From positions 1-43,039 of the forward strand of contig JAIYCR010000059.1 of the NCBI GenBank assembly GCA_027487905.1: a stretch of DNA of 43,039 nt, given 5' to 3'. Below are positions 15,588 to 23,601 of the stretch, piece by piece (positions within the stretch are counted from its first letter, which is position 1; every line of letters begins with the position of its first letter). Both the position numbers and the translations under genes were made by a program. This DNA is from Rubrivivax sp. (GTDB taxonomy: Bacteria; Pseudomonadota; Gammaproteobacteria; Burkholderiales; Burkholderiaceae_C). The notes below the pieces were generated by a model, which made no database searches, was not told where the DNA came from, and saw only the letters and a program-made list of their open reading frames with translations.

Positions 15588-16706
15588 ATGTTCCTGCAAC
15601 TCGAGGATGTGTCGGTCCGCTACCGCGGCGGTGCCGCATCGGCGCCCCCCGCGGTGGACCACCTGAACCTGTCGCTCAAGGCGGGCGACCTGGGCGTGCT
15701 GATCGGCCCTTCGGGCTGCGGCAAGACGTCGCTGCTGCGGGCCATCGCCGGCCTGGAGCGACCCACCAGCGGGCGCATCACCATCGGCGGCGAAACGCTG
15801 TGCGATGCCGCGCAGGGCCTGCACCGGCCGGCCGAGCAGCGCCAGATCGGCATGGTCTTCCAGGACTACGCCCTCTTCCCCCACCTGAGCATCGAGGCCA
15901 ATGTAGGCTTCGGGCTTTCGGGCCTGTCGCGCGCCGAACGCCGCGAGCGCTGCGCTCAGGTGCTCGAACTGGTGGGGCTGTCGCATGCCAGCGCGCGGCT
16001 GCCGCACCAGCTGTCGGGCGGCCAGCAGCAGCGGGTGGCGCTGGCGCGGGCACTGGCGCCCAAGCCTCGGCTGCTGCTGCTCGACGAGCCCTTCAGCAGC
16101 CTGGACGTCGACCTGCGCGAGCGCCTGGCCCACGAGGTGCGCGCCATCCTGAAGGCCGCCGGCAGCACCGCGCTTTTCGTCACCCACGACCAGCTGGAGG
16201 CCTTCGCCGTGGGCGACCGCATCGGCGTGATGCACCACGGCCGGCTGGAGCAGTGGGACGACGCCTATGCGCTCTACCACCGGCCGGCGTCGCGCTTCGT
16301 GGCCGACTTCATCGGCCACGGCGTGTTCGCGCCCGCCCGCATCGTGGGCCTGTGCGGCGCGGAGACCGGCGGCGACCCCTGCACCGCCCGGGTGGAAACG
16401 CCGCTCGGCGACCTGATGGACGTGTCTGAATGCCCGCTGCCCGACGCCTACCCCGGCGGCGAGTGCGATGTGCTGCTGCGGGCCGACGACATCGTCCACG
16501 ACGACGACAGCCCGGTGAAGGCGCGCATCGAGCGCAAGAGCTTCCGCGGCTCGGAGTTCCTCTACGCGCTGCGGCTGGCCAACGGCCTGAAGGTGCTGGC
16601 CCATGTGCCTTCCCACCACGACCACCAGGTGGGCGAGTGGATCGGCATCCGCCCGCAGGTCGACCACGTCGTGACCTTCCCCCGCGAGCCGGTGCGCGCC
16701 GCCTGA
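15588..16706 (+). CDS. ABC transporter ATP-binding protein, iron(III) type (FbpC-like)
   Basis: 372 residues. It has Walker A 'GPSGCGKTS' (40-48), Q-loop 'MVFQDYALFPHLS', signature 'LSGGQQQRVALARAL', Walker B 'LLLLDEPFSSLD', and the switch His in 'VTHDQLEA'. A C-terminal regulatory domain of about 130 residues (from ~residue 240) resembles the FbpC/TOBE-type region that senses solute or iron. It powers import through the permease encoded divergently at 13847-15544. The ATG at 15588 is chosen because the homologous start 'FLQLEDVSVRY' begins there. All ATPase motifs are intact. Iron specificity is inferred from overall similarity to FbpC/FutC proteins. Confidence 0.88.
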   Translation: MFLQLEDVSVRYRGGAASAPPAVDHLNLSLKAGDLGVLIGPSGCGKTSLLRAIAGLERPTSGRITIGGETLCDAAQGLHRPAEQRQIGMVFQDYALFPHLSIEANVGFGLSGLSRAERRERCAQVLELVGLSHASARLPHQLSGGQQQRVALARALAPKPRLLLLDEPFSSLDVDLRERLAHEVRAILKAAGSTALFVTHDQLEAFAVGDRIGVMHHGRLEQWDDAYALYHRPASRFVADFIGHGVFAPARIVGLCGAETGGDPCTARVETPLGDLMDVSECPLPDAYPGGECDVLLRADDIVHDDDSPVKARIERKSFRGSEFLYALRLANGLKVLAHVPSHHDHQVGEWIGIRPQVDHVVTFPREPVRAA

Positions 16707-16745
16707 TCTTTCACGCGGCGGCCTGCTCGAAAAGGCCGGGCGACC

Positions 16746-16785
16746 TATACTGAAAAGGCTTTCGACGCAAGCACCCCGGGGGGTG
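16746..16785 (+). promoter_or_regulatory. Candidate promoter and 5'-leader hairpin of ctpA
   Basis: TATACT at 16746-16751 is a good -10, with no strong -35. Downstream, CACCCC-GG-GGGGTG (16772-16785) forms a perfect 6-base inverted repeat flanked by two copies of TTCGACG (16761 and 16786). It would lie in the mRNA leader, 68 bases before the start. Confidence 0.35.
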
Positions 16786-16853
16786 TTCGACGAAGGTCCA
16801 GCACCCGGCTCTGCGAGGCCCGGTGCCGGAACGACTCCAGGAGCTTGGGCGAC

Positions 16854-18296
16854 ATGGGCGCGAAATTGCGGGTGGCAGGGTGGATTTCCCTCGGGGCGCT
16901 GGCCGGTGCGCTGGCCACGGCGCAGTTCGCTGCCGTCGCCCGCAACGCGCCGGTGGGCGCGCTGCCGCTGGAAGAGCTGCAGCAGCTGGCCGCCGTGTTC
17001 GGCATGATCAAGTCCGATTACGTGGAGCCGGTGGACGAGCGCAAGCTCATCACCGACGCCATCAGCGGCATGGTCACCGGCCTGGACCCGCACAGCCAGT
17101 TCTTCGACAAGAAGACCTTCAAGGAATTCCGGGAAGGCACCTCCGGCCGCTTCGTCGGTGTGGGCATCGAGATCGGCATGGAAGACGGCCTGGTGCGGGT
17201 GGTCAGCCCCATCGAAGGCTCGCCGGCCTTCCGGGCGGGCCTCAAGAGCGGCGACCTCGTCACCCGCATCGACGACACCGCGGTCAAGGGCCTGACCATG
17301 GACCAGGCCGTCAAGCGCATGCGCGGCGAGCCGGGCACCCGGGTGGTGCTGATGATCTTCCGCAAGGCCGAGAACCGCAGCTTCCCGGTCACCATCGTGC
17401 GCGAAGAGATCCGCGTGCAGTCGGTGCGCGGCAAGGTGGTGGAGCCGGGCTATGCCTGGGTTCGCATCAGCCAGTTCCAGGACCGCACGGTGGAAGACTT
17501 CGTGCGCCGGGTGGAAGACATCTACAAGCAGGAGCCCAACCTGAAGGGCCTGGTGCTCGACCTGCGCAACGACCCGGGCGGCCTGCTCGAAGGCGCAGTG
17601 GCCATCTCGGCGGCCTTCCTGCCCGACGACAAGGTGGTGGTCACCACCAACGGGCAGCTGCCCGATTCGCGTGCCACCTTCAAGGCATCGCCCGAGTTCT
17701 ACCTGCGCCGCGGTGGCACCGACCCGCTCAAGCGCCTGCCCGAGGCGCTGGAGAAGGTGCCGATGGTGGTGCTGGTCAACGAAGGCTCGGCCTCGGCCAG
17801 CGAGATCGTGGCTGGCGCCCTGCAGGACCACAAGCGCGCCGTCGTCATGGGCGCACAGACCTTTGGCAAGGGCTCGGTGCAGACGGTCCGCCAGCTGGGC
17901 GCGGACACGGCGCTGAAGATCACCACCGCCCGCTACTACACCCCGAGCGGCCGCTCCATCCAGGCCAGCGGCATCGTGCCCGACGTCATGCTGGACGAAA
18001 CCGCCGAGGGCAATGTCTTCGCCGCGCTGCGCACCCGCGAGGCGGACCTGGAAAAGCACATCAGCAGCGGCCAGGGCCCCGAGCAGAAGGACGAGGCCCG
18101 CGAGAAGGCCCGCGAAGAAGCGCGCAAGCGCCTGGAGGCCGAGTCGGCCCGCAACGGCGGCGTGCCCAAGCCGCTGCCCGAGTTCGGCAGCCCCGAGGAC
18201 TTCCAGCTGATGCAGGCGCTGAACCGCCTGAAGGGCAAGCCGGTGATCGCCAGCAAGACCATGACCGAGCGCAAGGCCGAGGCGCCGACCAACTGA
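16854..18296 (+). CDS. ctpA: S41-family carboxy-terminal processing protease
   Basis: 480 residues from the ATG at 16854, with AGGAG 10 bases upstream. An N-terminal hydrophobic segment (residues 7-27) exports the protein to the periplasm. Next come the N-terminal helical cap ('DYVEPVDERKLITDAI'), a PDZ domain (~90-175, 'GVGIEIGMEDGLVRVVSP') and the S41 catalytic domain with Ser314 in 'GSASASE' and Lys339 in 'FGKGSVQ', the Ser-Lys dyad. A charged, probably disordered tail with Lys/Glu/Ala repeats follows residue ~400. It cleaves envelope proteins near their C-termini and often targets cell-wall hydrolases. Family membership is clear; its substrates here are unknown. Confidence 0.94.
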   Translation: MGAKLRVAGWISLGALAGALATAQFAAVARNAPVGALPLEELQQLAAVFGMIKSDYVEPVDERKLITDAISGMVTGLDPHSQFFDKKTFKEFREGTSGRFVGVGIEIGMEDGLVRVVSPIEGSPAFRAGLKSGDLVTRIDDTAVKGLTMDQAVKRMRGEPGTRVVLMIFRKAENRSFPVTIVREEIRVQSVRGKVVEPGYAWVRISQFQDRTVEDFVRRVEDIYKQEPNLKGLVLDLRNDPGGLLEGAVAISAAFLPDDKVVVTTNGQLPDSRATFKASPEFYLRRGGTDPLKRLPEALEKVPMVVLVNEGSASASEIVAGALQDHKRAVVMGAQTFGKGSVQTVRQLGADTALKITTARYYTPSGRSIQASGIVPDVMLDETAEGNVFAALRTREADLEKHISSGQGPEQKDEAREKAREEARKRLEAESARNGGVPKPLPEFGSPEDFQLMQALNRLKGKPVIASKTMTERKAEAPTN

Positions 18297-18375
18297 GCGG
18301 CGTGGCCGGGTCCGCCCGGCCGCCCGGGCGGTAACAGTTGTCACGGCAGGGCCTTGAACGGCCGGTTTCGATGCG

Positions 18376-18391
18376 TCCCCAGAACAGGGGA
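18376..18391. promoter_or_regulatory. Inverted repeat TCCCC-N6-GGGGA, possible operator
   Basis: TCCCC AGAACA GGGGA lies 38 bases upstream of the IMPase-like gene. Read in the direction of its downstream gene it shares CCCC-xxA-ACAGGGG with the element at 1424-1439. There is no T-run, so it is unlikely to be a terminator for ctpA. Confidence 0.35.
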
Positions 18392-18416
18392 GACACCTCC
18401 TTACAGGCGCATCGGC

Positions 18417-18422
18417 TAAGGT
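18417..18422 (+). promoter_or_regulatory. Candidate -10 box (TAAGGT) 7 bases before the IMPase-like start
   Basis: TAAGGT ends 7 bases before the GTG at 18430. The same bases contain AAGG, which could instead act as a weak Shine-Dalgarno, so a leaderless start is only one reading. Confidence 0.3.
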
Positions 18423-18429
18423 TCCGGGC

Positions 18430-19308
18430 GTGCAACTGGACCCCGTCGAATCCGCCCGCGTCGCGAGGGCCAGCGCCCTGTCGGCGGCCTGGAAGGACAG
18501 CCTTCGCACGGCCGAACGCGCCGCCCGGGCTGGGGGCACGCACCTGCAGTCGCAGCGTTCGCAACTGGCGCTGGCCTTCATGGCCCGCCGCACGCCGCTC
18601 GAGCAGCTGGCGGTCATCACCGAGGCCGCCCAAGACCTGATGCGCGACGAGATCCGCCGCCGCTACCCCGGCCATGCGGTGATCGGGCGCACGCAGTGGA
18701 CGGGGGGCGACGCCTGGAAGCGCGGGCCGGTCTGGCTCATCGACGCGCTGGACGGCATGACCGCCTACCTGTCCGACCGCCCGGGCTGGTCGGTGACGCT
18801 GGCGCTGCTCATCGACGGCCAGCCCCGGCTGGGCGTGGTGGCCGACCTGGTGGGCGGGCGGGTCTACCGGGCCCTGGCTGGCTCCGGCGCCGACCGGCTG
18901 GCGATTCCCGGCGTGGCAAGCCCGGACCTGCCGCCGCAGCTGCGGCTGGTGCCCAGCCCCCGCGAGCGCCTGGCCGATGCCCGTGCGCTCACCCAGTTCC
19001 CGCAGCCTGGTTCGGCCACCATGGCCACCTTCTCGCGCGAGTTCGGCCGCGCGGCCCAGGCCTTCCGTTCGGTGGGCCGCTGCCCGTCGGTGGCGCTGGC
19101 GCTGGCCGAGGTGGCCAGCGGCGAGGCCGAGGCCTTCTGGTGCCACCGCCCCCACCCCTGCCACCTGGCCGCCGCCTCGGTGCTGCTGAGCGAAGCCGGT
19201 GCGGTAGTGCGCGCCCGCGACGGGCAGCCGCTGCTGCAAAGCGAGTCGCTCGCGGCCTGCGCGCCCACCCTCGCCTACGACTTCCACGCGCTGCTGGCCG
19301 GCCTGTGA
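18430..19308 (+). CDS. Inositol monophosphatase-like protein with altered metal site
   Basis: 292 residues from a GTG at 18430. The fold is recognisable: 'VWLIDALDGMTAYLSDRPGWSVTLALL' (~101-127) matches the DPxDGT region, with Asp105 and Asp108 present, followed by 'GVVADLVGGRVYRALAGSGA'. Other metal ligands are missing. The GEE motif that should precede the first block is 'IGRTQWTGG' (85-93), and the WDxAAG motif near the C-terminus is 'CHLAAA' (244-249), so the usual third Asp is His245. The family dephosphorylates inositol phosphate, PAP or related compounds using Mg2+. This member may be inactive, regulatory, or use a different chemistry. The gap after ctpA is 133 bases. Confidence 0.8.
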   Translation: MQLDPVESARVARASALSAAWKDSLRTAERAARAGGTHLQSQRSQLALAFMARRTPLEQLAVITEAAQDLMRDEIRRRYPGHAVIGRTQWTGGDAWKRGPVWLIDALDGMTAYLSDRPGWSVTLALLIDGQPRLGVVADLVGGRVYRALAGSGADRLAIPGVASPDLPPQLRLVPSPRERLADARALTQFPQPGSATMATFSREFGRAAQAFRSVGRCPSVALALAEVASGEAEAFWCHRPHPCHLAAASVLLSEAGAVVRARDGQPLLQSESLAACAPTLAYDFHALLAGL

Positions 19309-19349
19309 AGCCTCGGCCCCGGCGGCCCGGGCGAGCGTTCAGCGCCGGT

Positions 19350-19355
19350 TAAGCT
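19350..19355 (+). promoter_or_regulatory. Candidate -10 box (TAAGCT) 7 bases before the LOG gene
   Basis: TAAGCT ends 7 bases before the ATG at 19363; no Shine-Dalgarno is present in the preceding 20 bases. This is consistent with a leaderless transcript. Confidence 0.35.
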
Positions 19356-19362
19356 GACACCC

Positions 19363-20265
19363 ATGGACAAGAGAAACGAACTGACCGCGCGCAACTTCCC
19401 CACCGCGCAGGAAGACCTGGAAAGCCTGAACCCGCCGTCGCGCTACCGCGGCCCCGAGAGCGCCTACCGGCTCGCCTTCGCCGACGACGACTTCCTGCTG
19501 CGCGAGGAACTGCGCCCCATCCGCATGCAGCTCGAGCTGCTCAAGCCCGAGCTCATCCAGCGCGAGCGCGGCGTGCAGTCCACCATCGTCATCTTCGGCA
19601 GCGCCCGCATTCCCGCGCCCGAGCGCGCGGCCGAGGCGCTCGAGGCCGCCCGGGCCAGCGGCGATGCGCTGCTGCTCAAGCGGGCGCAGACGCAGGTGTC
19701 GATGTCGCGCTACTACGACGAGGCCCGCCGCTTCGCCGCCCTCGTCACCCGCCGGTCGGCCGACCTGCAGACCCCCGTGCACGTGGTCACCGGCGGTGGC
19801 CCCGGCATCATGGAAGCGGGCAACCGCGGCGCCTTCGAGGTGGGCGGGCAGAGCGTGGGCCTGAATATCGTGCTGCCCCACGAGCAGGAGCCCAACCCCT
19901 ACATCACGCCCGAGCTGTGCTTCCAGTTCCACTACTTCGCGCTGCGCAAGATGCACTTCCTGATGCGCAGCATCGCGCTGGTGTGCTTCCCCGGCGGCTT
20001 CGGCACCATGGACGAGCTCTTCGAGGTGATGACGCTGCAGCAGACGGGCAAGGTGCGCCGCCGCCCCATCCTGCTGTTCGGGCGCGAGTTCTGGAGCCGC
20101 CTGGTCGACTTCGACCTGCTGATCGAGACCGGCATGATCTCCCCGGGTGACATCGGCCTCTTCCAGTATGTGGAGACGGCCGAGGAGGCCTGGGCGGTGC
20201 TGGCCGCGCACTACGGCTTCGACGAGCCGCCCACGACGACGGGCGAATTCGCCCTCGACATCTGA
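19363..20265 (+). CDS. LOG-family nucleotide 5'-monophosphate phosphoribohydrolase
   Basis: 300 residues. It carries the LOG signature 'PGGFGTMDELFE' (PGGxGTxxE), with 'VVTGGGPGIMEAGNRGA' forming the nucleotide-binding Rossmann part and 'SIVIFGSAR'-like 'TIVIFGSARIP'. The ~75-residue N-terminal extension before this core places it with the longer YgdH/PpnN-like and LOG-type II proteins often misannotated as lysine decarboxylases. Family members split AMP or other NMPs into base and ribose 5-phosphate; in plants and some bacteria they release free cytokinins. It may be the start of a unit with the arginase gene, 23 bases downstream. The exact substrate cannot be read from the sequence. Confidence 0.88.
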   Translation: MDKRNELTARNFPTAQEDLESLNPPSRYRGPESAYRLAFADDDFLLREELRPIRMQLELLKPELIQRERGVQSTIVIFGSARIPAPERAAEALEAARASGDALLLKRAQTQVSMSRYYDEARRFAALVTRRSADLQTPVHVVTGGGPGIMEAGNRGAFEVGGQSVGLNIVLPHEQEPNPYITPELCFQFHYFALRKMHFLMRSIALVCFPGGFGTMDELFEVMTLQQTGKVRRRPILLFGREFWSRLVDFDLLIETGMISPGDIGLFQYVETAEEAWAVLAAHYGFDEPPTTTGEFALDI

Positions 20266-20288
20266 CGTTTCGCCCGGAGGTCCGCACC

Positions 20289-21230
20289 ATGCCGCCAACC
20301 CCAGCGCCGACGCCGACGCCCCGGGCGGTCAGCCTGATCGGCGCGCCCACCGACGTGGGCGCCGGCGCCAAGGGTGCCCGCATGGGCCCGGAGGCGCTGC
20401 GGGTGGCCGGCCTGCAGCAGGCCATCGAGTCGCACGGCGTGACGGTGCACGACCGCGGCAACCTCGCCGGCCCGGCCAACCCCTGGCTCGAACCGGTGGA
20501 CGGCTATCGACACCTGGACGAGGTGGTGGCCTGGAACCGGGCGGTGCACGACGCGGTGCACGCCGAGCTTGCCGCCGGCGCGCTGCCGCTGCTGATGGGC
20601 GGCGACCACTGCCTGGGCCTGGGCAGCATCAGCGCCGTGGCCCGCCACTGCCGCGAGACCGGCCGCAAGCTGCGCGTGCTGTGGCTGGACGCCCACGCCG
20701 ACTTCAACACCCAGGTGCTCACCCCCAGCGGCAACCTGCACGGCATGCCGGTGGCCTGCCTGTGCGGGCTGGGGCCGCAATCGCTGATCGAGATCGGCGG
20801 ACAGGTGCCGGCCATCGAGCCCAAGTGGGTGCGGCAGATCGGCATCCGAAGCGTGGACCCGGGCGAGAAGCGCCTGGTGCACCAGATGGGCCTGGAGGTG
20901 TTCGACATGCGCTACATCGACGAGATGGGCATGCGCCACACCATGGAGCTGGCCCTGGCCATGCTGGACGACAACACCCACCTGCATGTGAGCTTCGACG
21001 TCGACTTCCTCGACCCGCCCATCGCCCCGGGCGTGGGCACCACCGTGCCGGGCGGGCCGACCTACCGCGAAGCGCAGCTGTGCATGGAGATGATCGCCGA
21101 CAGCGGCCGCCTGGCGAGCCTGGACGTGATGGAACTCAACCCCGCGCTGGACGTGCGCAACGCCACCGCCGAGCTGGCCGTGGACCTGATCGAGAGCCTC
21201 TTCGGCAAGAGCACGCTGATGCGGCGCTGA
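20289..21230 (+). CDS. rocF: Arginase
   Basis: 313 residues, the normal arginase length. It hydrolyses L-arginine to ornithine and urea with a Mn2 cluster. Metal-binding motifs are complete: 'GGDHC' (His), 'DAHADFN' (three ligands) and 'SFDVDFLDP' (two Asp). The 'GNLHGMPVA' loop after DAHADFN is typical of arginases rather than agmatinases. GGAGG lies 8 bases before the ATG at 20289. The gene is 23 bases after the LOG gene and probably co-transcribed. Together with hutG and puuD elsewhere in the window it reflects use of nitrogen compounds, although the genes are not one operon. Confidence 0.93.
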   Translation: MPPTPAPTPTPRAVSLIGAPTDVGAGAKGARMGPEALRVAGLQQAIESHGVTVHDRGNLAGPANPWLEPVDGYRHLDEVVAWNRAVHDAVHAELAAGALPLLMGGDHCLGLGSISAVARHCRETGRKLRVLWLDAHADFNTQVLTPSGNLHGMPVACLCGLGPQSLIEIGGQVPAIEPKWVRQIGIRSVDPGEKRLVHQMGLEVFDMRYIDEMGMRHTMELALAMLDDNTHLHVSFDVDFLDPPIAPGVGTTVPGGPTYREAQLCMEMIADSGRLASLDVMELNPALDVRNATAELAVDLIESLFGKSTLMRR

Positions 21231-21297
21231 GCGCCTTGTGGGCTGCGCTGCCTGTCTCCACCCTCCTCCCCCAACCTCAGAACCCAAGCCCGCTGCC

Positions 21298-21975
21298 ATG
21301 ACCGCCCTTCTCCCCTGCGTCGAGCGCCGAACCGGACCGGCCGATGCCGCGCCCGGCGCCACCGTCATCGTGCTGCACGGCCTGGGCGCCGACGGCAACG
21401 ACTTCGTGCCGGTGGTCGACGAACTCGACCTGTCCTCCCTGGGCGCCGTGCGCTTCCTCTTCCCGCATGCGCCGGTGCAGCCGGTCACCGTCAACGGCGG
21501 CTACCCGATGCGGGCCTGGTACGACATCCTGGGCACTGACCTGGTGCGGCGCGAGGACGAAGCCGGGCTGCGCCGTTCCCAGGCGGCCATCGAGGCGCTG
21601 ATCGCCCAGGCCGAAGCCGAGGGTACGCCGGCCGAACGCATCGTGCTGATGGGCTTCTCTCAGGGTTGTGCGATGACGCTGATGACGGGGCTGCGCCACC
21701 CGCGGCGGCTGGCCGGCCTGGTGGGCCTGTCGGGCTACCTGCCGCTGGCCGAGCAGCTGGGAGCCGAGGCGCACACGGCCAACCGCGAGACGCCCATCTT
21801 CCTGGCCCACGGCCTGTACGACGGCGTGGTGCCCATCGCCCGCGCCATCGCCGCGCGCGACGCGCTGCAGGGCCAGGGCTATGCGGTGCAGTGGCACGAC
21901 TATCCGATGCAGCACAACGTGGTGCCCGAGGAGATCGAGGAGATCAACCGCTTCTTGCTCCAGGTGCTGGGCTGA
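21298..21975 (+). CDS. Carboxylesterase/phospholipase of the Abhydrolase_2 family
   Basis: 225 residues from the ATG at 21298. The alpha/beta-hydrolase set is complete: oxyanion-hole segment 'VLHGLGADGNDF', nucleophile elbow 'GFSQG' (Ser), acid in 'HGLYDGVVP' (Asp) and 'YPMQHNV' (His). This matches the EstB/YpfH-type carboxylesterases and acyl-protein thioesterases, cytoplasmic enzymes with broad activity on short acyl esters. It follows rocF by 67 bases on the same strand, without a clear Shine-Dalgarno. A specific physiological substrate cannot be assigned. No signal peptide is present. Confidence 0.9.
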   Translation: MTALLPCVERRTGPADAAPGATVIVLHGLGADGNDFVPVVDELDLSSLGAVRFLFPHAPVQPVTVNGGYPMRAWYDILGTDLVRREDEAGLRRSQAAIEALIAQAEAEGTPAERIVLMGFSQGCAMTLMTGLRHPRRLAGLVGLSGYLPLAEQLGAEAHTANRETPIFLAHGLYDGVVPIARAIAARDALQGQGYAVQWHDYPMQHNVVPEEIEEINRFLLQVLG

Positions 21976-22052
21976 CGCAAGGGGCGGTGGCCCGAGCGGC
22001 CCACCCTGCCCGAGGGGTTGCCGCTGTTCTCCCCTCGGAAGACGATGCCGGC

Positions 22053-22241
22053 ATGAACTCCGACGCCTCCTCCACGCCCCCGTCGCCGGCCAACCCGCCC
22101 CGCATCGACCTCGACGCACTGGAAAGCAAGCTGCTGACCCTGCGCGACGAGATGCGCCTGCTGCAGGCCCGCCTGGAAACCCTCAACCTCTTCACCCGCC
22201 TGGGCGTGCGGCCCCGGCTGAAGCGCGGCACTGCGGGTTGA
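22053..22241 (+). CDS. Small coiled-coil protein of unknown function
   Basis: 62 residues from the ATG at 22053, with a distant GGAAG upstream. A Pro/Ser-rich N-terminus is followed by a heptad-like helix 'LDALESKLLTLRDEMRLLQARLETLN' (~residues 21-46, shown here only as its pattern of Leu spacing) and a basic tail 'RLGVRPRLKRG'. Leu/Ile/Met occupy every third or fourth position, so a coiled-coil dimer is likely. No family is recognised. It sits between the esterase and puuD. The reading frame has strongly G/C third positions, supporting a real gene. Confidence 0.55.
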   Translation: MNSDASSTPPSPANPPRIDLDALESKLLTLRDEMRLLQARLETLNLFTRLGVRPRLKRGTAG

Positions 22242-22249
22242 CCCTGAGC

Positions 22250-22286
22250 CGCCCGCCAGGGCGGGCGCAGGCCTTGCGTGCGGCCT
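22250..22286. terminator. Two GC-rich hairpins, possible transcription end
   Basis: CGCCCGCC-AG-GGCGGGCG (22250-22267) is a perfect 8-base stem; AGGCC-N8-GGCCT follows at 22269-22286. There is no T-run, so intrinsic termination is uncertain. They lie between the small coiled-coil gene and puuD. Confidence 0.35.
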
Positions 22287-22316
22287 AAACTCCCGCGCCA
22301 CTGAACCTGCCCCCCC

Positions 22317-23540
22317 ATGGACCCCTATCTGCTCGATTGGCTCAACCTGCTGCTGCGTTGGGCCCACGTCATCACCGCCATGGCGTGGATCGGCGCCTCG
22401 TTCTATTTCGTGATGCTCGACAACAGCCTGTCGGCACCCGAGCACGAGGACCTGAAGGCCAAGGGGGTGGACGGCGAGATGTGGGCCGTGCACGGCGGCG
22501 GCTTCTACCACTCCAACAAATACCGGGTCGCGCCGCTGTGGCGGCCGCTGCCGCAGAACCTGCACTGGTCCTACTGGGAGAGCTATTCCACCTGGCTGAC
22601 GGGCTTCGCGCTCTTCACCGTGCTCTACCTCTTCAACGCCGGCAGCTTCCTCGTCGACAAGAGCGTGTTCGACTGGTCGCCGGGCGCGGCCATCGCCGCC
22701 TCGCTCGGTTTCCTGGTGGGCTTCTGGCTGATCTACGACGGCATCTGCCGCGTCTTCGGCGAGCGCCCCAAGGGCGACCTGATCGTCGGCACGCTGGTGC
22801 TGGTGTTCGTGGTCTTCGCCTCCTGGCTGGCCTGCCACCTCTTCGCCGGCCGCGCAGCCTTCCTGCTGGTGGGCGCGATGCTCGCCACGGCCATGAGCGC
22901 CAACGTGTTCTTCTGGATCATCCCGGGCCAGCGCAAGGTGATCGAGCAGCTGCGCGCCGGCCAGAGCCCCGATCCGGTGCACGGGCTGCGCGGCAAGCAG
23001 CGCAGCGTGCACAACACCTACTTCACGCTGCCGGTCATCGTGGCCATGCTGTCCAACCACTACGGCTGGCTGTACCAGGGCCCGAACAACTGGGTGGTGC
23101 TGGTGCTGCTGATGCTGGCCGGCGCGCTCATCCGGCACAGCTTCGTGGCGCGCCACAAGGCCCATGTGGAAGGCCGGCGCACCCCTTGGGAGCAGGCGGT
23201 GGTAGGCACCGCGGTGCTGGTGGGCCTGGCGCTGTGGCTCGCCCCGCCGCCGCCCAGCGCGGAAACCCAGGCCGCACGCGCCGCCGCGGCGCTGCAGCCG
23301 GCCGGCTATGCCGAGCTGCGCCCGGTGCTCGACCAGCGCTGCGCGATGTGCCACAACGCGCAGGTGCAGCAGAAGAACGTGGCGCTGCACACGCCCGAAC
23401 TCGTCGCCCAGCATGCGCAGCAGATCTACCAGCAGGTGGCCGTGCTCAAGCTGATGCCGATGAACAACGCCACCCAGATCACCGACGACGAGCGTGAGCT
23501 GGTGCGGCGCTGGTTCCAGGGCGGTGCGCCGGTGAAGTGA
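22317..23540 (+). CDS. puuD: Membrane-bound urate hydroxylase with cytochrome c domain
   Basis: 407 residues. The N-terminal ~320 residues have about eight membrane helices and the PuuD-type opening 'LLLRWAHVITAMAWIGASFYF'-like segment (residues ~12-32), rich in His and aromatic residues. The C-terminus is a periplasmic cytochrome c domain with heme motif CAMCH (Cys342, Cys345, His346) and Met residues near 'LKLMPMNNAT' as likely axial ligand. PuuD oxidises urate to 5-hydroxyisourate and passes electrons to the respiratory chain instead of making hydrogen peroxide. Other purine-degradation genes are not in the window. A TAAACT hexamer at about 22286-22291 may be part of its promoter. Confidence 0.92.
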   Translation: MDPYLLDWLNLLLRWAHVITAMAWIGASFYFVMLDNSLSAPEHEDLKAKGVDGEMWAVHGGGFYHSNKYRVAPLWRPLPQNLHWSYWESYSTWLTGFALFTVLYLFNAGSFLVDKSVFDWSPGAAIAASLGFLVGFWLIYDGICRVFGERPKGDLIVGTLVLVFVVFASWLACHLFAGRAAFLLVGAMLATAMSANVFFWIIPGQRKVIEQLRAGQSPDPVHGLRGKQRSVHNTYFTLPVIVAMLSNHYGWLYQGPNNWVVLVLLMLAGALIRHSFVARHKAHVEGRRTPWEQAVVGTAVLVGLALWLAPPPPSAETQAARAAAALQPAGYAELRPVLDQRCAMCHNAQVQQKNVALHTPELVAQHAQQIYQQVAVLKLMPMNNATQITDDERELVRRWFQGGAPVK

Positions 23541-23601
23541 GGGCCTGCAGGCTCAGGTGCCCGACCCTTTCCGCCTCCCGTCAACCGCCTCTTCGCGACG
23601 C

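Noticed and set aside
15567-18620. 1017-codon minus-strand open frame opposite fbpC-like and ctpA genes
   Set aside because: Antisense shadow that spans two well-identified plus-strand genes and has no family match.
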